A model generated the notes under the pieces. The model did not search any database and was not told the origin of the DNA. It saw only the letters and a program-made list of their open reading frames with translations. A stretch of 64,000 nucleotides of DNA, taken from Natronorubrum bangense. Its GTDB lineage: Archaea > Halobacteriota > Halobacteria > Halobacteriales > Natrialbaceae. The DNA lies in assembly GCF_004799645.1 (NCBI RefSeq), contig NZ_CP031306.1, positions 248,001 through 312,000 of the forward strand, in the 5' to 3' direction. Both the position numbers and the translations under genes were made by a program. Positions 1 through 9,741 of this stretch are shown in pieces; the first letter of the stretch is position 1; each line of letters begins with the position of its first letter.

Positions 1-1
1 C

Positions 2-1045
2 GAGGCACAGCTTGACTCCGGAAACATCCACGTCTCACACCACAAAACCAATCCGCTACAGGAGGCGAGTCTCGTTGAGAACGATACCGTGACGATAGAG
101 GTCGAAAGCGAGTACTACCGTGGTTGGGAAGCGTATTTTAAGCAGCAGGGTGGTGCCACGACCGTTCAGAACGTCGAAGTACATGACGATAATCGTGGGA
201 CGGTAACTGCAGAGTTCGGCTATATCGAAGGCGAAGCGGTTTTCGACTCAGGAATAACGGTTTCCGAACCACCTGGCGAAGATGGTAACGTAGATATTAA
301 TGAAACAGACTTCAAAGTTAGACATCATTCGATGCAAGAACTTGATGATGTCATTGATGATTTAGTTGATGATAAAAACTCATCAGAATATTGGGTGTCC
401 TCTGATAAACCATGGTCGATAGATGGTGGAGAAACACTAACACACACGGACTCTCCAAATGGAACATATTTTGCTGATAACATAGATATTGATGGAGATT
501 ATTCACAAATTGACGTCTCTCATGGGAACGTAACAATAATACTCGATGGGAGCATCGAAATAGATGGAAATAATAATTACGATGACGAGGAAGGACTTTT
601 AGTCAATGGAACTGAAGGAAATGATCACGTAGTGCGATTATATTTGACAGAAAATATTTCTGTTGAAGGAGGTGGTGTTGGACCATCTACAGTTGGGGAG
701 GATCTTGATGCTGAACGGTTCCAGGTATACGGGACGTCAGAAACCTCATTTAAAATGACAGGTGGTGGTTTTGAAGGACTCATATATGCTCCAAGTAATA
801 ATTACTCTGGAACGGATGATGGAAGATGTTCTTGGCAACAAGCATGTTTGCATTCTAATCCAAGTTATTATGGTGGTCTCTATGTTTCCTCGGTTTATTA
901 TCAAGGCGGGAACGAGGTTAATTTCGAATATGATGAAAGCCTTGAAGATGCGGAGATCGATATCTATCCTGATGGCTACACGCTACCACCACAGCTAACC
1001 TACCTCAACGTCGCCGAACACAAGGTCGACGTCGAAGGGAACTAA
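2..1045 (+). CDS. DUF7289/DUF7305-like pilin-type surface protein, 5' end missing
   Basis: The reading frame is open from the first bases of the window, so the N-terminus (where a type IV pilin-like signal would lie) is upstream; the GTG at 89 is internal. The segment EYYRGWEAYF and the C-terminal NVAEHKVDVE are typical of haloarchaeal DUF7289 secreted proteins. The centre contains GFEGLIYAPSN and later FEYDESL, which resemble the repeated beta-strand unit of DUF7305/PilX-like proteins. Bases from about 290 to 960 are clearly AT-rich compared with the rest of the window but the frame stays open, suggesting an imported or fast-evolving variable domain. It probably acts at the cell surface, perhaps as a minor pilin or adhesin; the family assignment is from recall and the function is not established. 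Confidence 0.7.
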   Translation, partial: EAQLDSGNIHVSHHKTNPLQEASLVENDTVTIEVESEYYRGWEAYFKQQGGATTVQNVEVHDDNRGTVTAEFGYIEGEAVFDSGITVSEPPGEDGNVDINETDFKVRHHSMQELDDVIDDLVDDKNSSEYWVSSDKPWSIDGGETLTHTDSPNGTYFADNIDIDGDYSQIDVSHGNVTIILDGSIEIDGNNNYDDEEGLLVNGTEGNDHVVRLYLTENISVEGGGVGPSTVGEDLDAERFQVYGTSETSFKMTGGGFEGLIYAPSNNYSGTDDGRCSWQQACLHSNPSYYGGLYVSSVYYQGGNEVNFEYDESLEDAEIDIYPDGYTLPPQLTYLNVAEHKVDVEGN

Positions 1046-1072
1046 CGCCCGCGAAAAACTGCGTCGCTGAGT

Positions 1073-1708
1073 TTACGCCGCGTCTTCGATCGTCGCCTTC
1101 ACTTCCTCCCAGACCTCGTCCGGTGCCTGCTCGCCGTCGACGCGCTCGAGCACACCCTCATCCTCATAATACTCGATCACGGGCTCGGTGTTCTCGCGGA
1201 ACACGCGCAGTCGTTCTTTCACCGTTTCCTCGGTGTCGTCGTCGCGCTGCTCGAGGCGTTCTTCGACCTCGGGGTCCTCCGGTGGGTTGTACTCGACGTG
1301 GTAGATGTCGCCCGTCTCGGGATCCATCCGGCGGCCGGTCAGTCGGTGGATGAGTTCCTCCTCGCTGACGTCGAGGTAGAGTGCGACGTCCAAGTCGGTC
1401 ATGTCCTGCAGCTCCTCGGCCTGCTCGAGATTTCGTGGGTAGCCGTCGAGCACGAAGCCGTCGGCCTGGTTCAGCGCTTCGTCGACGATGGCGTTGACGA
1501 CTGCGTCGGGGACGAGTTCGCCCTGATCCATGTATTCGCGTGGCGTGTCGTACTCCGTGTCCATGTCGGAGATGTCCATGTCCTTGTTCGAACGGAGTGC
1601 GTCACCGGTGGTGATGTGGTCGACGTCGAACTCCTCGATGATCTTTGCGCTCTGGGTCCCCTTTCCTGCCCCGGGTGCACCCAGGATCAGAATTCGTGGC
1701 TGTGCCAT
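1073..1708 (-). CDS. adk: adenylate kinase
   Basis: Catalyses ATP + AMP = 2 ADP in the cytosol. The 211-residue protein has the P-loop GAPGAGKGT at residues 10-18, the AMP-binding TTGDALR near residue 33, DGYPRN near residue 93, and the LID start [19 protein letters not shown], i.e. the long-LID bacterial-type form without zinc cysteines. Length is normal for that form. In many haloarchaea adk follows secY; here they are on the same strand but separated by about 8.5 kb of oxidase and other genes. The start ATG lies 8-26 bases from TATA-like sequences at 1729-1745. Confidence 0.96.
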   Translation of the reverse strand: MAQPRILILGAPGAGKGTQSAKIIEEFDVDHITTGDALRSNKDMDISDMDTEYDTPREYMDQGELVPDAVVNAIVDEALNQADGFVLDGYPRNLEQAEELQDMTDLDVALYLDVSEEELIHRLTGRRMDPETGDIYHVEYNPPEDPEVEERLEQRDDDTEETVKERLRVFRENTEPVIEYYEDEGVLERVDGEQAPDEVWEEVKATIEDAA

Positions 1709-1728
1709 ATCCCACCGTTCACCACCCT

Positions 1729-1745
1729 CCCATAAAGGCTTAAAG
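1729..1745 (-). promoter_or_regulatory. adk promoter candidate
   Basis: Read on the minus strand, CTTTAAG (1739-1745) and CTTTATG (1731-1737) are TATA-like. The second is centred about 26 bases from the adk ATG, giving a leaderless transcript; the first would give a leader of about 8 bases. Confidence 0.45.
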
Positions 1746-1776
1746 AAATGTGTACGTCATCGCTGTCACATAACAG

Positions 1777-1783
1777 CTTAAAG
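1777..1783 (+). promoter_or_regulatory. TATA box of the 1806 gene
   Basis: CTTAAAG is centred 26 bases before the ATG at 1806, the spacing expected for a leaderless haloarchaeal transcript. The same heptamer occurs at 1739-1745 for the divergent adk gene. Confidence 0.5.
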
Positions 1784-1805
1784 AAGCGAGCCCATCCAGT
1801 TTCGT

Positions 1806-2222
1806 ATGACGCGTTTCGACGCAGCTGACCCTGCCGAGCGACGAAAACTGTACGTCGACGCTATCACTGCCCACCGCAACCGCGGAAGCGGATTTTTGAC
1901 GCTCGAGGTCGACGAGACGGCACTCGATGACAGCGACTCCGACGGCCCCGACCCAGCACTCGGCGTGCCGTGGCTACAGTTCGGCGATGGGACGATCAAC
2001 CTCGACTGCACTGACGACGAACTCGAGACACTCAAATCCGTTCTGGGTGAGTTCCCAGCGTTCAAAATCGACGAGATCCATCGTCCTGAAGACGCCGAGG
2101 GCGTCAACGTCCAGATCAGTGCGAAAGCGGATCCAAATCGGATCGCCCAGTGTCTCGATGCGATCGTTCAGCAAGTCTACGATCTCCCAGCCGATGTTCG
2201 AATCTGGGTCGTCGAACTGTAG
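1806..2222 (+). CDS. conserved haloarchaeal protein of unknown function
   Basis: A 138-residue acidic soluble protein without membrane segments or cysteine motifs. It has a compact mix of predicted helices and strands, with VPWLQFGDGTINLDC in the middle and a C-terminal DVRIWVVEL. The overall look is of a small single-domain alpha/beta protein conserved beside adk in haloarchaea; I do not recognise a function. It is divergent from adk and has its own leaderless promoter. An alternative frame is open over the same bases but lacks the acidic composition. Confidence 0.8.
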   Translation: MTRFDAADPAERRKLYVDAITAHRNRGSGFLTLEVDETALDDSDSDGPDPALGVPWLQFGDGTINLDCTDDELETLKSVLGEFPAFKIDEIHRPEDAEGVNVQISAKADPNRIAQCLDAIVQQVYDLPADVRIWVVEL

Positions 2223-2332
2223 CCATCACTGATCGACACAGTCGCTGATCACACGATTGGCTTGCAACAGTGGCTGCTATAGAGTCGCTGGCATTCGAGT
2301 GTGACCAGCGACTGCCCACTCCGTTTCAATGA

Positions 2333-2623
2333 CTACTCGATCGAGAGCTCGCCGGTGTCGGATTCGTGATCTCCCTCCTTCCACTCGAGTTCGAACTCGA
2401 GGCCGAGTTCACCCGGCTTGTCGGGGGCCGAACTCGAGGTTTCTCGCTCGGCTTTGATCTCAAACGTTGGACGTGCTGGCGGGGTCATCGTTACTGAGTC
2501 GCCACCAGCTTCGAGGGAGATCGGACCGCCGCTTTCGAGGCTGTCAGCGACAGTCCGGAGGTAGTCAGCGATCTCGTTGCGTTCCATCTGCCGTTCGAAC
2601 TTGAAAAGGACCTCTTCTGGCAT
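2333..2623 (-). CDS. amphi-Trp domain protein
   Basis: A 96-residue protein beginning MPEEVLFKFERQMERNEIAD, followed by a helix with LRTVADSLESG, a short strand section and the closing LGLEFELEWKE. This order matches the amphi-Trp domain, a small haloarchaeal and bacterial family with no assigned biochemical role. It is monocistronic. A minus-strand TATA-like CTATAC at 2645-2650 is centred 25 bases before the ATG, so the transcript is probably leaderless. Confidence 0.85.
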   Translation of the reverse strand: MPEEVLFKFERQMERNEIADYLRTVADSLESGGPISLEAGGDSVTMTPPARPTFEIKAERETSSSAPDKPGELGLEFELEWKEGDHESDTGELSIE

Positions 2624-2644
2624 ACGTAGTAGTTAGTGTGAGTC

Positions 2645-2650
2645 GTATAG
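2645..2650 (-). promoter_or_regulatory. TATA box of the amphi-Trp gene
   Basis: CTATAC on the minus strand, 25 bases from the start codon at 2623. Confidence 0.4.
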
Positions 2651-3005
2651 AAGCTTCTGCTGGATCATATATAATGGGAGAAGACGAAAGTTTGTGTATC
2701 GCGCGCGAGCGGATCGGAGGAGTGTAGCACGGCAATCCGATACTCGGGCGCGTCAGGTATCCATTTTTGATACGAACACGTTCGCTTTCGGCCGTTTTTC
2801 GAGGCGAGATATATATTATCTTTGGTACGATCTCCGACAGACAGCGATAGAAAAAAGGGCTCTGGGCCGAAGTGAATGATGAACGACTGTGAACAATGGT
2901 TGGCTGGCACTGCGTGGAAACGAGACATCACGGTATAGGCAGACTGCGAGACAGTCGGCTAAATCGTTTCCAAATAGATAAGTGCACCCAGCAACCATCC
3001 ACCGT

Positions 3006-3013
3006 CATATAAG
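3006..3013 (+). promoter_or_regulatory. possible coxB TATA box
   Basis: CATATAAG lies only about 19 bases before the GTG at 3029, shorter than the usual 25-27. Either this promoter starts inside the annotated frame, which would favour the ATG at 3062, or an upstream box near 2975 is used. Confidence 0.3.
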
Positions 3014-3028
3014 CGGTCTTCAAAAGAG

Positions 3029-4099
3029 GTGAATACAATCTACAACGCACTTACGACCCCGATGCAGGTGTTGGGTGAGCGTGGCACGCGTGTCGACGTA
3101 TTCGAGGGCATCTTCATGGTGTTTCTCGCACTCGGTACGCTCGTCGGCGTTGTCGTTGTCGCATACACATTGTACAACGCGTACAAATACCGCGATACCG
3201 ACGAACGGAAAGACGACGAATCACTGCCAACACTCGGGGAGTTACCGACAGGTGGAAAGGGCGGCAAGAAACTATTCTTATCGTTCGGAATCAGCGCTAT
3301 TATCGTCATTTCGCTGGTTGTCTGGACCTACGGGATGCTCCTGTACGTCGAGGACCCGGACGACGAGTTCGATCAAGATCCAGTCGAAATCGACGTCGAA
3401 GGCGACGGGTTCGCCTGGCACTTCGAATACGCAAATGGTGCTGAAGCGACTGGAACGATGAACGTTCCTGCAGATCAGCCGGTTGCAATCGAGGTGACGT
3501 CAGGCGACGTCTGGCACACCTTCGGGATCTCTGATTTACGCGTGAAAGCGGACGCGATCCCGGGTGAGTACGACGATACGTGGTTCATGGCTGAGGAAGC
3601 CGGTGCACAACACGAAATCGAGTGTTTCGAACTCTGCGGTGACTTCCACACCCAGATGACTGGGACCGTCAACGTCATGGAGCAAGATGAGTTCGAGACC
3701 TGGCTCGACGATCAGCTGACACTCGACGTCACGATCGAGACCGAAGACGGTGAAGCAATCACGAACGTCACCGACGAGGACTTCCAGCTCGAAATCGTCC
3801 ACCAGGACAACGACGAGTACGATGCTGACCTCGAGTACACTCGTGATGCAAGCGACTTCGAGGACGGCTCGGTCACGATCGACGAGATCGAACAGGGCGG
3901 CGAATACGACCTGACGATCACGTTCGAAGACGACGACTTCGAAACGATCGAAGACACCGTCGGAATCACTGACCCAGCAAGCGAGACCTACACGGTTGGT
4001 GATGCCGACGAAGATACCGATGACGATGCAAACGGTACCGAGAACGAAGCTGACGACGACGAAACGGACGATGAAGACGACGACGGAGGTGAGAACTAA
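3029..4099 (+). CDS. coxB: cytochrome c oxidase subunit II with C-terminal extension
   Basis: Carries the dinuclear CuA centre that accepts electrons from the soluble or membrane donor (often halocyanin in haloarchaea). Two membrane helices lie at about residues 28-54 and 84-109, then the cupredoxin domain with ligands H163, C199, E201 (carbonyl), C203, H207 and M210. Subunit II normally ends soon after this point; here about 145 further residues follow. They comprise a strand-rich segment (about 225-325) and an Asp/Glu-rich tail. The GTG start keeps the N-terminal stretch [19 protein letters not shown] that precedes helix 1; an ATG at codon 12 is the alternative. Its stop overlaps the start of the next gene (TAATG), so the two are translationally coupled. 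Confidence 0.95.
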   Translation: MNTIYNALTTPMQVLGERGTRVDVFEGIFMVFLALGTLVGVVVVAYTLYNAYKYRDTDERKDDESLPTLGELPTGGKGGKKLFLSFGISAIIVISLVVWTYGMLLYVEDPDDEFDQDPVEIDVEGDGFAWHFEYANGAEATGTMNVPADQPVAIEVTSGDVWHTFGISDLRVKADAIPGEYDDTWFMAEEAGAQHEIECFELCGDFHTQMTGTVNVMEQDEFETWLDDQLTLDVTIETEDGEAITNVTDEDFQLEIVHQDNDEYDADLEYTRDASDFEDGSVTIDEIEQGGEYDLTITFEDDDFETIEDTVGITDPASETYTVGDADEDTDDDANGTENEADDDETDDEDDDGGEN

Positions 4100-6579
4100 T
4101 GAGTGATCTTCCGCCAATGACGTCTGTCAAGCGATGGCTTGTCACGACAAACCACAAAGACGTCGGGATCCTCTATCTGGCGACAGCATTGTTCTTCCTC
4201 CTGTTCGGTGGGATTCTCGCGCTCGTGTTCCGTGCCCACCTGTGGGAAGCCGGTGGAACCGGTCTGTTGACGGGTAACGAGTTCAACCAGGCCGTCTCGG
4301 CCCACGGGCTGTTGATGGTCTTCTGGTTCCTCTCACCGTTTGCAGCCGGCTTTGCAAACTACTTCGTCCCGCTTCAGATCGGGGCAGATGACCTTGCTTT
4401 CCCACGATTGAACGCCCTGAGTTACTGGTTCTACCTGTTCTCGGGACTCCTGATCGCCCTCTCGTTCTTCCAGGGTGGCTCGCTCTCCGGTGGCTGGACG
4501 ATGTACGCCCCGCTGAACGTGCCAACGTACACGCCCGCACTCGAGGCGACGACAGGAAGTAACTCGACCGTGCTCGCGTTGACACTGTTCGTCATGTCGA
4601 TTACGATCGGGACGGTGAACTTCCTTGTCACCATCCACCGATCTCGTGCGGAAGGCCTTGGCCTCTGGAACATGCCGATGTTCACGTGGTCGTGGCTGCT
4701 GACGGTCTGGATGATGCTGTTTGCCTTCGCAGCACTGCTGGCTGCGTTGCTGTTGTTGTCGATCGATCGCCTCTTCCTGACACAGTACTTCGCGACTGAT
4801 CAGGGATCGGGGCTGCTCTGGGGCCACCTGTTCTGGTTCTTCGGACACCCCGAGGTGTACATCGTCTTCTTCCCCGCACTGGGGATCATGTTCGAGACGT
4901 TCCAGACGTTCACTGGTCGACGACTCGTTGGCCGCAAGTGGGTCATCATCTCTATGGTGTTGGTGGCCGTCCAGTCGTTCCTCGTCTGGATGCACCACAT
5001 GTTCCTGACGACGATCAACCTCGAGATCAAGACGCTGTTCATGGCGACAACGATCGGGATCTCACTGCCCTTTGACCTGATGGTCTTCGCGCTGATCTAC
5101 ACGATGGTCAAGGGACGCGTTCGATTCACGACCCCGTTCCTGTTCAGCCTCGGCGCACTCGTCTTGTTCATCCTCGGCGGTATTACCGGGGTCTTCCTCG
5201 GTGCCGTCGTGCTTGACTACGAGTTCCGTGGCACCTACTGGGTCGTCGCTCACTTCCACTACGTGATGGTCTCGGGTGTGACTGCACTGATCGCCGGCCT
5301 CTACTACTGGTGGCCAAAGATCAGCGGCAAGATGTACTCCGAGCGCCTCGGAAAGCTCAACTTCGCAGTCTACTTCATCGGATTCAACATGCTGTACTTC
5401 CCGATGTTCCTCGCCTGGGAGACGCCACGCCGTGTCTTCCACTACACTGAGGGAGCGCAGCTCTACCATCAGATCGCGACCGTTGGGGCATTCATCCTCG
5501 GTGCGTCGTTCCTGATCATGTTCTACACGTTCGCAAAGAGCTGGGTGTCTGGTCCTGAAGCACCCGACAACCCATGGGAGTTCTCCCGTACAGCCGAGTG
5601 GGCGATTCCGTCGCCTCCACCGCTGGAGAACTGGTCTGACCGGCCAAGCTACGCAAGCGGCCGACTCGAGTTCGTTGACGACTCGAAAGCAGCCACTGAC
5701 GGTGGTGTGGCAACCGCTCACGGTGAAGCCACAGCCACGACCTCCCACGAAGAAGAACACGCCGACCACGCCAGCATCTGGCCACTCGGTATCGGTCTGG
5801 GAATGTTCGTGTTCTTCCTCGGTCTCTCGGGACTTACACCGTACATGATCGAGTTTGCGGAAGGAACCGGAACGGCGCCAGATGCACTCGTTGGCACCAG
5901 CGCCGAAACGAACATCATCTACCCCCTCGTTACGGCACTCGGTGTCGCGATCCTCGGGTACACGCTGTTCAAGTTCGGTGTCGAGGAGTTCAACGCCCCC
6001 GAGATGCCGATCGCCGAACGATGGCCGTTCGGTGGCGTCGGCAACACGAAGTTCGGTGTCTGGGTGTTCCTGGCATCTGACGTCGTCGTCTTCGGCGCCG
6101 CGATCGGCGCGTTCGTCTTCATGCGCCTCCACATGGGCTGGGGTAACTGGGAGACGATTCCGTTCGCCTCTTGGCCCGGCCTGCTCAACACCTACGTGCT
6201 GTTGACCTCGAGTTTCACGGTCATCCTTGCACTTGTCTTCGCTGAGCGACAGAACAAGCGAGGACTGCTCGGTGCGATGGGTGCGACGCTCCTACTCGGA
6301 CTGGTGTTCATGAGCGTCAAGGCCTACGAGTACACCTACAAGTTCTCGATTGGCGAGTACTGGTGGACCAGTCTCGAGCACTCCATCTACTTCGTCACGA
6401 CCGGCTTGCACGCACTCCACGTGATCCTCGGGCTGCTCATCGCCGTGTTCATGATCTACCGGATCATCAGCATCGATGCCTACCTCGAGGACCACCGGCC
6501 AGTCGAGTTCTTCGGCCTCTACTGGCACTTCGTCGACATCGTGTGGGTCTTCCTGTTCCCACTGTTCTACCTGATGTAG
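4099..6579 (+). CDS. coxA: cytochrome c oxidase subunit I-III fusion
   Basis: Catalytic heme-copper oxidase fused to subunit III: reduces O2 to water and pumps protons across the cytoplasmic membrane. In the 826-residue protein the subunit I part carries the heme ligand region [10 protein letters not shown] (near residue 68), the CuB/tyrosine motif GHPEVY (near 249), the CuB pair WMHHMF (near 297) and AHFHYVMV (near 384, heme ligands). A charged linker at about 510-555 leads to a subunit III part of about seven helices ending FYLM. The tyrosine in GHPEVY is that of A-type oxidases. It forms an operon with coxB; a hairpin terminator follows directly. Confidence 0.96.
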   Translation: MSDLPPMTSVKRWLVTTNHKDVGILYLATALFFLLFGGILALVFRAHLWEAGGTGLLTGNEFNQAVSAHGLLMVFWFLSPFAAGFANYFVPLQIGADDLAFPRLNALSYWFYLFSGLLIALSFFQGGSLSGGWTMYAPLNVPTYTPALEATTGSNSTVLALTLFVMSITIGTVNFLVTIHRSRAEGLGLWNMPMFTWSWLLTVWMMLFAFAALLAALLLLSIDRLFLTQYFATDQGSGLLWGHLFWFFGHPEVYIVFFPALGIMFETFQTFTGRRLVGRKWVIISMVLVAVQSFLVWMHHMFLTTINLEIKTLFMATTIGISLPFDLMVFALIYTMVKGRVRFTTPFLFSLGALVLFILGGITGVFLGAVVLDYEFRGTYWVVAHFHYVMVSGVTALIAGLYYWWPKISGKMYSERLGKLNFAVYFIGFNMLYFPMFLAWETPRRVFHYTEGAQLYHQIATVGAFILGASFLIMFYTFAKSWVSGPEAPDNPWEFSRTAEWAIPSPPPLENWSDRPSYASGRLEFVDDSKAATDGGVATAHGEATATTSHEEEHADHASIWPLGIGLGMFVFFLGLSGLTPYMIEFAEGTGTAPDALVGTSAETNIIYPLVTALGVAILGYTLFKFGVEEFNAPEMPIAERWPFGGVGNTKFGVWVFLASDVVVFGAAIGAFVFMRLHMGWGNWETIPFASWPGLLNTYVLLTSSFTVILALVFAERQNKRGLLGAMGATLLLGLVFMSVKAYEYTYKFSIGEYWWTSLEHSIYFVTTGLHALHVILGLLIAVFMIYRIISIDAYLEDHRPVEFFGLYWHFVDIVWVFLFPLFYLM

Positions 6580-6617
6580 CGGCCCCCGCTACGCAGGATT
6601 CGATTTTCGACTTTTTT
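6577..6617 (+). terminator. terminator of the coxB-coxAC operon
   Basis: A perfect inverted repeat TAGCGG-CCC-CCGCTA (6577-6591) begins at the coxAC stop codon and is followed by two T-runs ending in TTTTTT at 6612-6617. Confidence 0.6.
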
Positions 6618-6794
6618 AGGAGACTGGCGACGGAGAGCCGCTGGAAACGCTCGGTTCGCCAGGTAGCATGCCGTGCTAGGACAGTCACACAGAACGTTAC
6701 TGCTCGAACACAGACTGTCCAGCACGACACGACCGTTTCTCGAGCCGACGTCGGAGCAACCGAAACGCTGGTTGCGACGAGACTGCGTTCCGTG

Positions 6795-8462
6795 CTACCG
6801 CTTTGTCTCGCGGGCAAGCGACCGCGCGAGAAGCAGTGTTGCGACGCTGATCGTCGTCACGACCAGTGCGGCTGTCCCGGCTACCAGCCTGCTAAACGGT
6901 GGTGTCTCTCGAGTCGCCGTCGTCTCCGTCGCTTCCGTCTCGGCCGTCTCACCGGTGACTGACGTGTCGATGTCGCTGTGGACCGCAACGATCGCATCTG
7001 TTGTGGCTTTCGCGTCGACAATTCCATACCCGTAGCGAGTATCCATCGTCGTGGTACGCTGTGGGGTGATGGCCCCATCTGGTTTCCAGGCTGTTTCGGA
7101 TAGCGCTGTCGAAACGGCGTCGGGAGTGGCATCGGGTTCGACCGACAGCAACAGCGCGACCGTTCCAGAGACGTGCGGTGTCGCCATCGATGTTCCCGGC
7201 AGTGCTTGGTAGCCACCACCCGGAACGGCGCTGGTAACTCCGACACCGTGGGCCACAGCGGTTGGGACGACGTACGATGTGGGCCACGTTTCCGGGGCCG
7301 TGTGCCACTCGGACCGATTGAGATGTTCGCCGCCGGAGAATGAGGCGACGGTCCCGTCTTCGTGGACGGCACCGACGCTGATCACATCGTACACGTTGGC
7401 AGGCGAGCTGGAACTGTCTACACCCTCGTTACCAACTGCTGCGACGACGACGGCACCACTTTCGATGGCGTGTGTGACTGGATCAACGAGTTGGCTGTAC
7501 GTGCCGGTCATCCCCAGACTTAGATTGATGACGTCGGCGTCCTCCTCGAGTGCCCATTCCATACCAGCGATGAGTTGGGCGAACGATCCGCTCGTTTCGT
7601 TCAACACGAGGCCGTGGAGCAACTCCACGTCCGGTGCGACACCGATCTGGGTACCGCTTGCCCCGCCACCAGCGACAGTCCCGCTAACGTGCGTGCCATG
7701 GACCCCCGAGTCGTACGGTGTTGAGCCATCGACTCTGTCACCCGTCTCATCGAACGCCGCCCACCCGCCTGGATAGGTTGGATCCGATGAATCGGCAGTG
7801 TAGAGATCGATATCTGGATGGGTGGCGTCGATCCCAGTGTCGAGAACCGCGACTCGAACGCCGTCGCCACGTGTTTCGTACGCATCCCAGACGGCGGGTG
7901 CGTTCAGAAGTTCGATGCCAGCTGTCGACTGATGGGGCTCGGTGCCAATCGCAGCCGACGACGTTTCACCCGTCTGTATCGTTGTCTGAGGCTCTGGGAT
8001 GGTCAGTTCGAAATTTCTGTGCACTGTTTCGACTGCTGTGACTGACTCGAGCGCCTCGAGTTCTATCCGGTCGGGATCAACCTCGAGCAACACGGCGTTC
8101 GTTAGCCAGAACTCCGTTTCGACACTGACCCCTGGCGTTGTAGCCGCGTACTCGAGTACCGGATCCTGTGTCTCGTTGGCATGATCAGTCAACAACTGCT
8201 CGGCGTCAGCATCACTCGCAGCTTCTGGAATCGTCACCTCCTCGAGTCGGACGACGATCTCGACCGTTTCTGACGCCGAACTGTTCAGTTCTTCGATGTT
8301 GAGCGGGCTGTCGGTCTGGGAATGCGCACTGGACACCGCAGTGCTCTCGGGTGCCGCGGCGAGGGCTGGTGCCGAAAGGATCGTGATGAGCAACAGACAG
8401 CTGAAAAAGAGCGTGAGAAGGTGATTGCAGACGTCGTTCGAGAACGGAAAGCGAGTCGCCAC
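6795..8462 (-). CDS. membrane-anchored S8 subtilisin-like protease
   Basis: A 555-residue secreted endopeptidase. An N-terminal hydrophobic segment ending SAPALA is a Sec-type signal. Residues about 55-155 form an inhibitor I9-like propeptide. The catalytic domain follows, with Asp in VAVLDTGIDATHPD (near 207), His in GVHGTHVSG (near 257), oxyanion Asn in AAVGNEG (near 340) and Ser in GTSMATPHVSG (near 424). After a linker rich in Thr and Glu, a last hydrophobic helix (about 525-547) ends in LARSLARETKR, so the enzyme is probably held on the outer face of the membrane. Classical halolysins instead end in a soluble domain and use Tat. It starts with GTG and points toward the oxidase operon, with no obvious functional link to it. 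Confidence 0.92.
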   Translation of the reverse strand: MATRFPFSNDVCNHLLTLFFSCLLLITILSAPALAAAPESTAVSSAHSQTDSPLNIEELNSSASETVEIVVRLEEVTIPEAASDADAEQLLTDHANETQDPVLEYAATTPGVSVETEFWLTNAVLLEVDPDRIELEALESVTAVETVHRNFELTIPEPQTTIQTGETSSAAIGTEPHQSTAGIELLNAPAVWDAYETRGDGVRVAVLDTGIDATHPDIDLYTADSSDPTYPGGWAAFDETGDRVDGSTPYDSGVHGTHVSGTVAGGGASGTQIGVAPDVELLHGLVLNETSGSFAQLIAGMEWALEEDADVINLSLGMTGTYSQLVDPVTHAIESGAVVVAAVGNEGVDSSSSPANVYDVISVGAVHEDGTVASFSGGEHLNRSEWHTAPETWPTSYVVPTAVAHGVGVTSAVPGGGYQALPGTSMATPHVSGTVALLLSVEPDATPDAVSTALSETAWKPDGAITPQRTTTMDTRYGYGIVDAKATTDAIVAVHSDIDTSVTGETAETEATETTATRETPPFSRLVAGTAALVVTTISVATLLLARSLARETKR

Positions 8463-8486
8463 AGTACGTCTACTGAGTCGTCAGTC

Positions 8487-8493
8487 GATAAAG
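8487..8493 (-). promoter_or_regulatory. TATA box of the subtilase gene
   Basis: CTTTATC on the minus strand, centred 28 bases from the GTG at 8462, consistent with a leaderless transcript. Confidence 0.45.
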
Positions 8494-8620
8494 ACATTCC
8501 GAGAACCATGAACGTCTGCCAGAGCGGATCAGCGAGCGGACAGTAACTCCACTAGACTCAAGCAGACGGTGATCTGTGGGGTGTCTGGCTCCGAACTGCC
8601 GGGCGCGGACGGGAACGGTG

Positions 8621-9173
8621 TCAGATAGGGACGTAGACGGGCTCCATCGAGGGAGTTACAAAGGGGTACAGACACAGTACCGTAACCAGAACTACGACAG
8701 CGACGAACGGATGCTGGATTCTAATCGCGTGTGAGCGTTCGAAGAGAGTCGAACCGAGATGACGTGTGTGGCCCAGACGGCGAGGAGCGATCCTGGCAGG
8801 ATGCCCACCAGCTTCACGTAGCCAAACCACGACGTCAGAGCGTACTGGGTCGGGTTCTGAGGTGGGTTCAGGGCCTCCCACGCCGCCTCCCAGCGAGGCA
8901 ACGGCCTCGAGTCGCCCATTGGAGCCCAACCAGTTCGTCGTGAAAGCGGCCGACGAGCGCACGATCGGTCACAAACGTCGACAGGAGTCTCGACATCCCC
9001 ACCACACCAATCCCCCAGCATGAGAGAAAGCCGCGTCGGAATCGACACCTCACCACCATGTTCTGAGAGACCAACCGCGGCGTTGCTCGCAGTAACAACA
9101 CTGACCGCGACAGTGAGTGAGAAGAGCATACCTACGCAGTACCTGTCCGGCGAACGAACATCGACCGTCTACT
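8621..9173 (-). pseudogene. frameshifted relic of a small membrane protein
   Basis: No single frame covers this stretch, but protein-like pieces follow each other on the minus strand. An ATG near 9173 starts MSRRSMFVRR, then a second frame gives LFSLTVAVSVVTASNAAVGL, and later in that frame come PPQNPTQYALTSWFGYV and VGILPGSLLAVWATHVI. A third frame closes with HPFVAVVVLVTVLCLYPFV and a stop at 8621. Hydrophobic segments spread across frames at the places where a membrane protein would have helices point to a gene broken by at least two frameshifts. I cannot name its family. The alternative is a chance set of hydrophobic frames. Confidence 0.42.
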
Positions 9174-9262
9174 CATTGCTATCACGTTGGCCTCCGTTTG
9201 CATTTACGAATTGGTTTGTCCAGGACACGTATCGGCCGGTACCATCGATCGTATGAGGAAGG

Positions 9263-9268
9263 TATAAG
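9263..9268 (+). promoter_or_regulatory. TATA box of the subunit IV-like gene
   Basis: TATAAG centred about 28 bases before the ATG at 9294. Confidence 0.45.
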
Positions 9269-9293
9269 TGGCCAACTTTCGAATAGTGTACCA

Positions 9294-9554
9294 ATGGCTG
9301 ACGTTCGCACATACACCCTCATATACGTCGTGCTGCTGGTGTTAGGGACCGCCAAGTTCGTCTTTTTCGAAATAGGAATTTCAGAACAGCTAGCGATCGG
9401 CGGGACTGTCGTCCTCGCAGTCATCAAGTCGCTCCTGATTGCTGGCTACTACCAGCACCTGCGGGAGGAGCCACGGGCGATCAGCTACATGATGATCGTT
9501 GCCGTGTTCATGGTGTTCCTGCTGACCGTCGCAGCTGGTTACTCTATCCAGTAA
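9294..9554 (+). CDS. cytochrome c oxidase subunit IV family protein
   Basis: An 86-residue protein made almost wholly of three membrane helices (about residues 8-26, 34-50 and 62-84). The motif VIKSLLIAGYYQHLREEPR between helices 2 and 3 is the hallmark of prokaryotic subunit IV (CyoD/CoxF type), a non-catalytic assembly or stability subunit of heme-copper oxidases. It lies about 2.7 kb after the coxAC fusion, separated by the protease and the membrane-protein relic, so it is transcribed alone. The ATG at 9294 is chosen because it fits the family start and the TATA box at 9263. Confidence 0.88.
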   Translation: MADVRTYTLIYVVLLVLGTAKFVFFEIGISEQLAIGGTVVLAVIKSLLIAGYYQHLREEPRAISYMMIVAVFMVFLLTVAAGYSIQ

Positions 9555-9668
9555 CGTCGACCGACGAACGCTTCAGTTTTGCAGCAGATCCGATTAGAAG
9601 ATCGCTAGCTGATTTCCGCACTCGAGGCAGCTCTGTCGTGATTCACTACGCTCGCCAGTGCGTATTCG

Positions 9669-9703
9669 CTGTCACGCGCCAGATCACTATCACTGTGTGA
9701 CAG
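9669..9703. repeat. inverted repeat
   Basis: CTGTCAC (9669-9675) and GTGACAG (9697-9703) form perfect 7-base arms around a 21-base loop. Confidence 0.55.
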
Positions 9704-9741
9704 AACAACCCATCCAGCACGTCTATGCCGATCAGACGAAC

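Larger units (their letters stand above)
2624..3028. other. gene-free interval between the amphi-Trp gene and coxB
   Basis: 405 bases between divergent genes. The open frames here lack acidic codon bias and family resemblance. Several AT-rich stretches (near 2668-2677 and 2808-2820) could be promoter elements. The segment just before coxB holds TATA-like sequences at about 2970-2980 and 3006-3013. Nothing else is recognisable. Confidence 0.5.

Noticed and set aside
5062..6132. A 356-codon open frame antisense to coxAC
   Set aside because: The plus strand encodes an unmistakable oxidase; the antisense product has no hydrophobic or family pattern.
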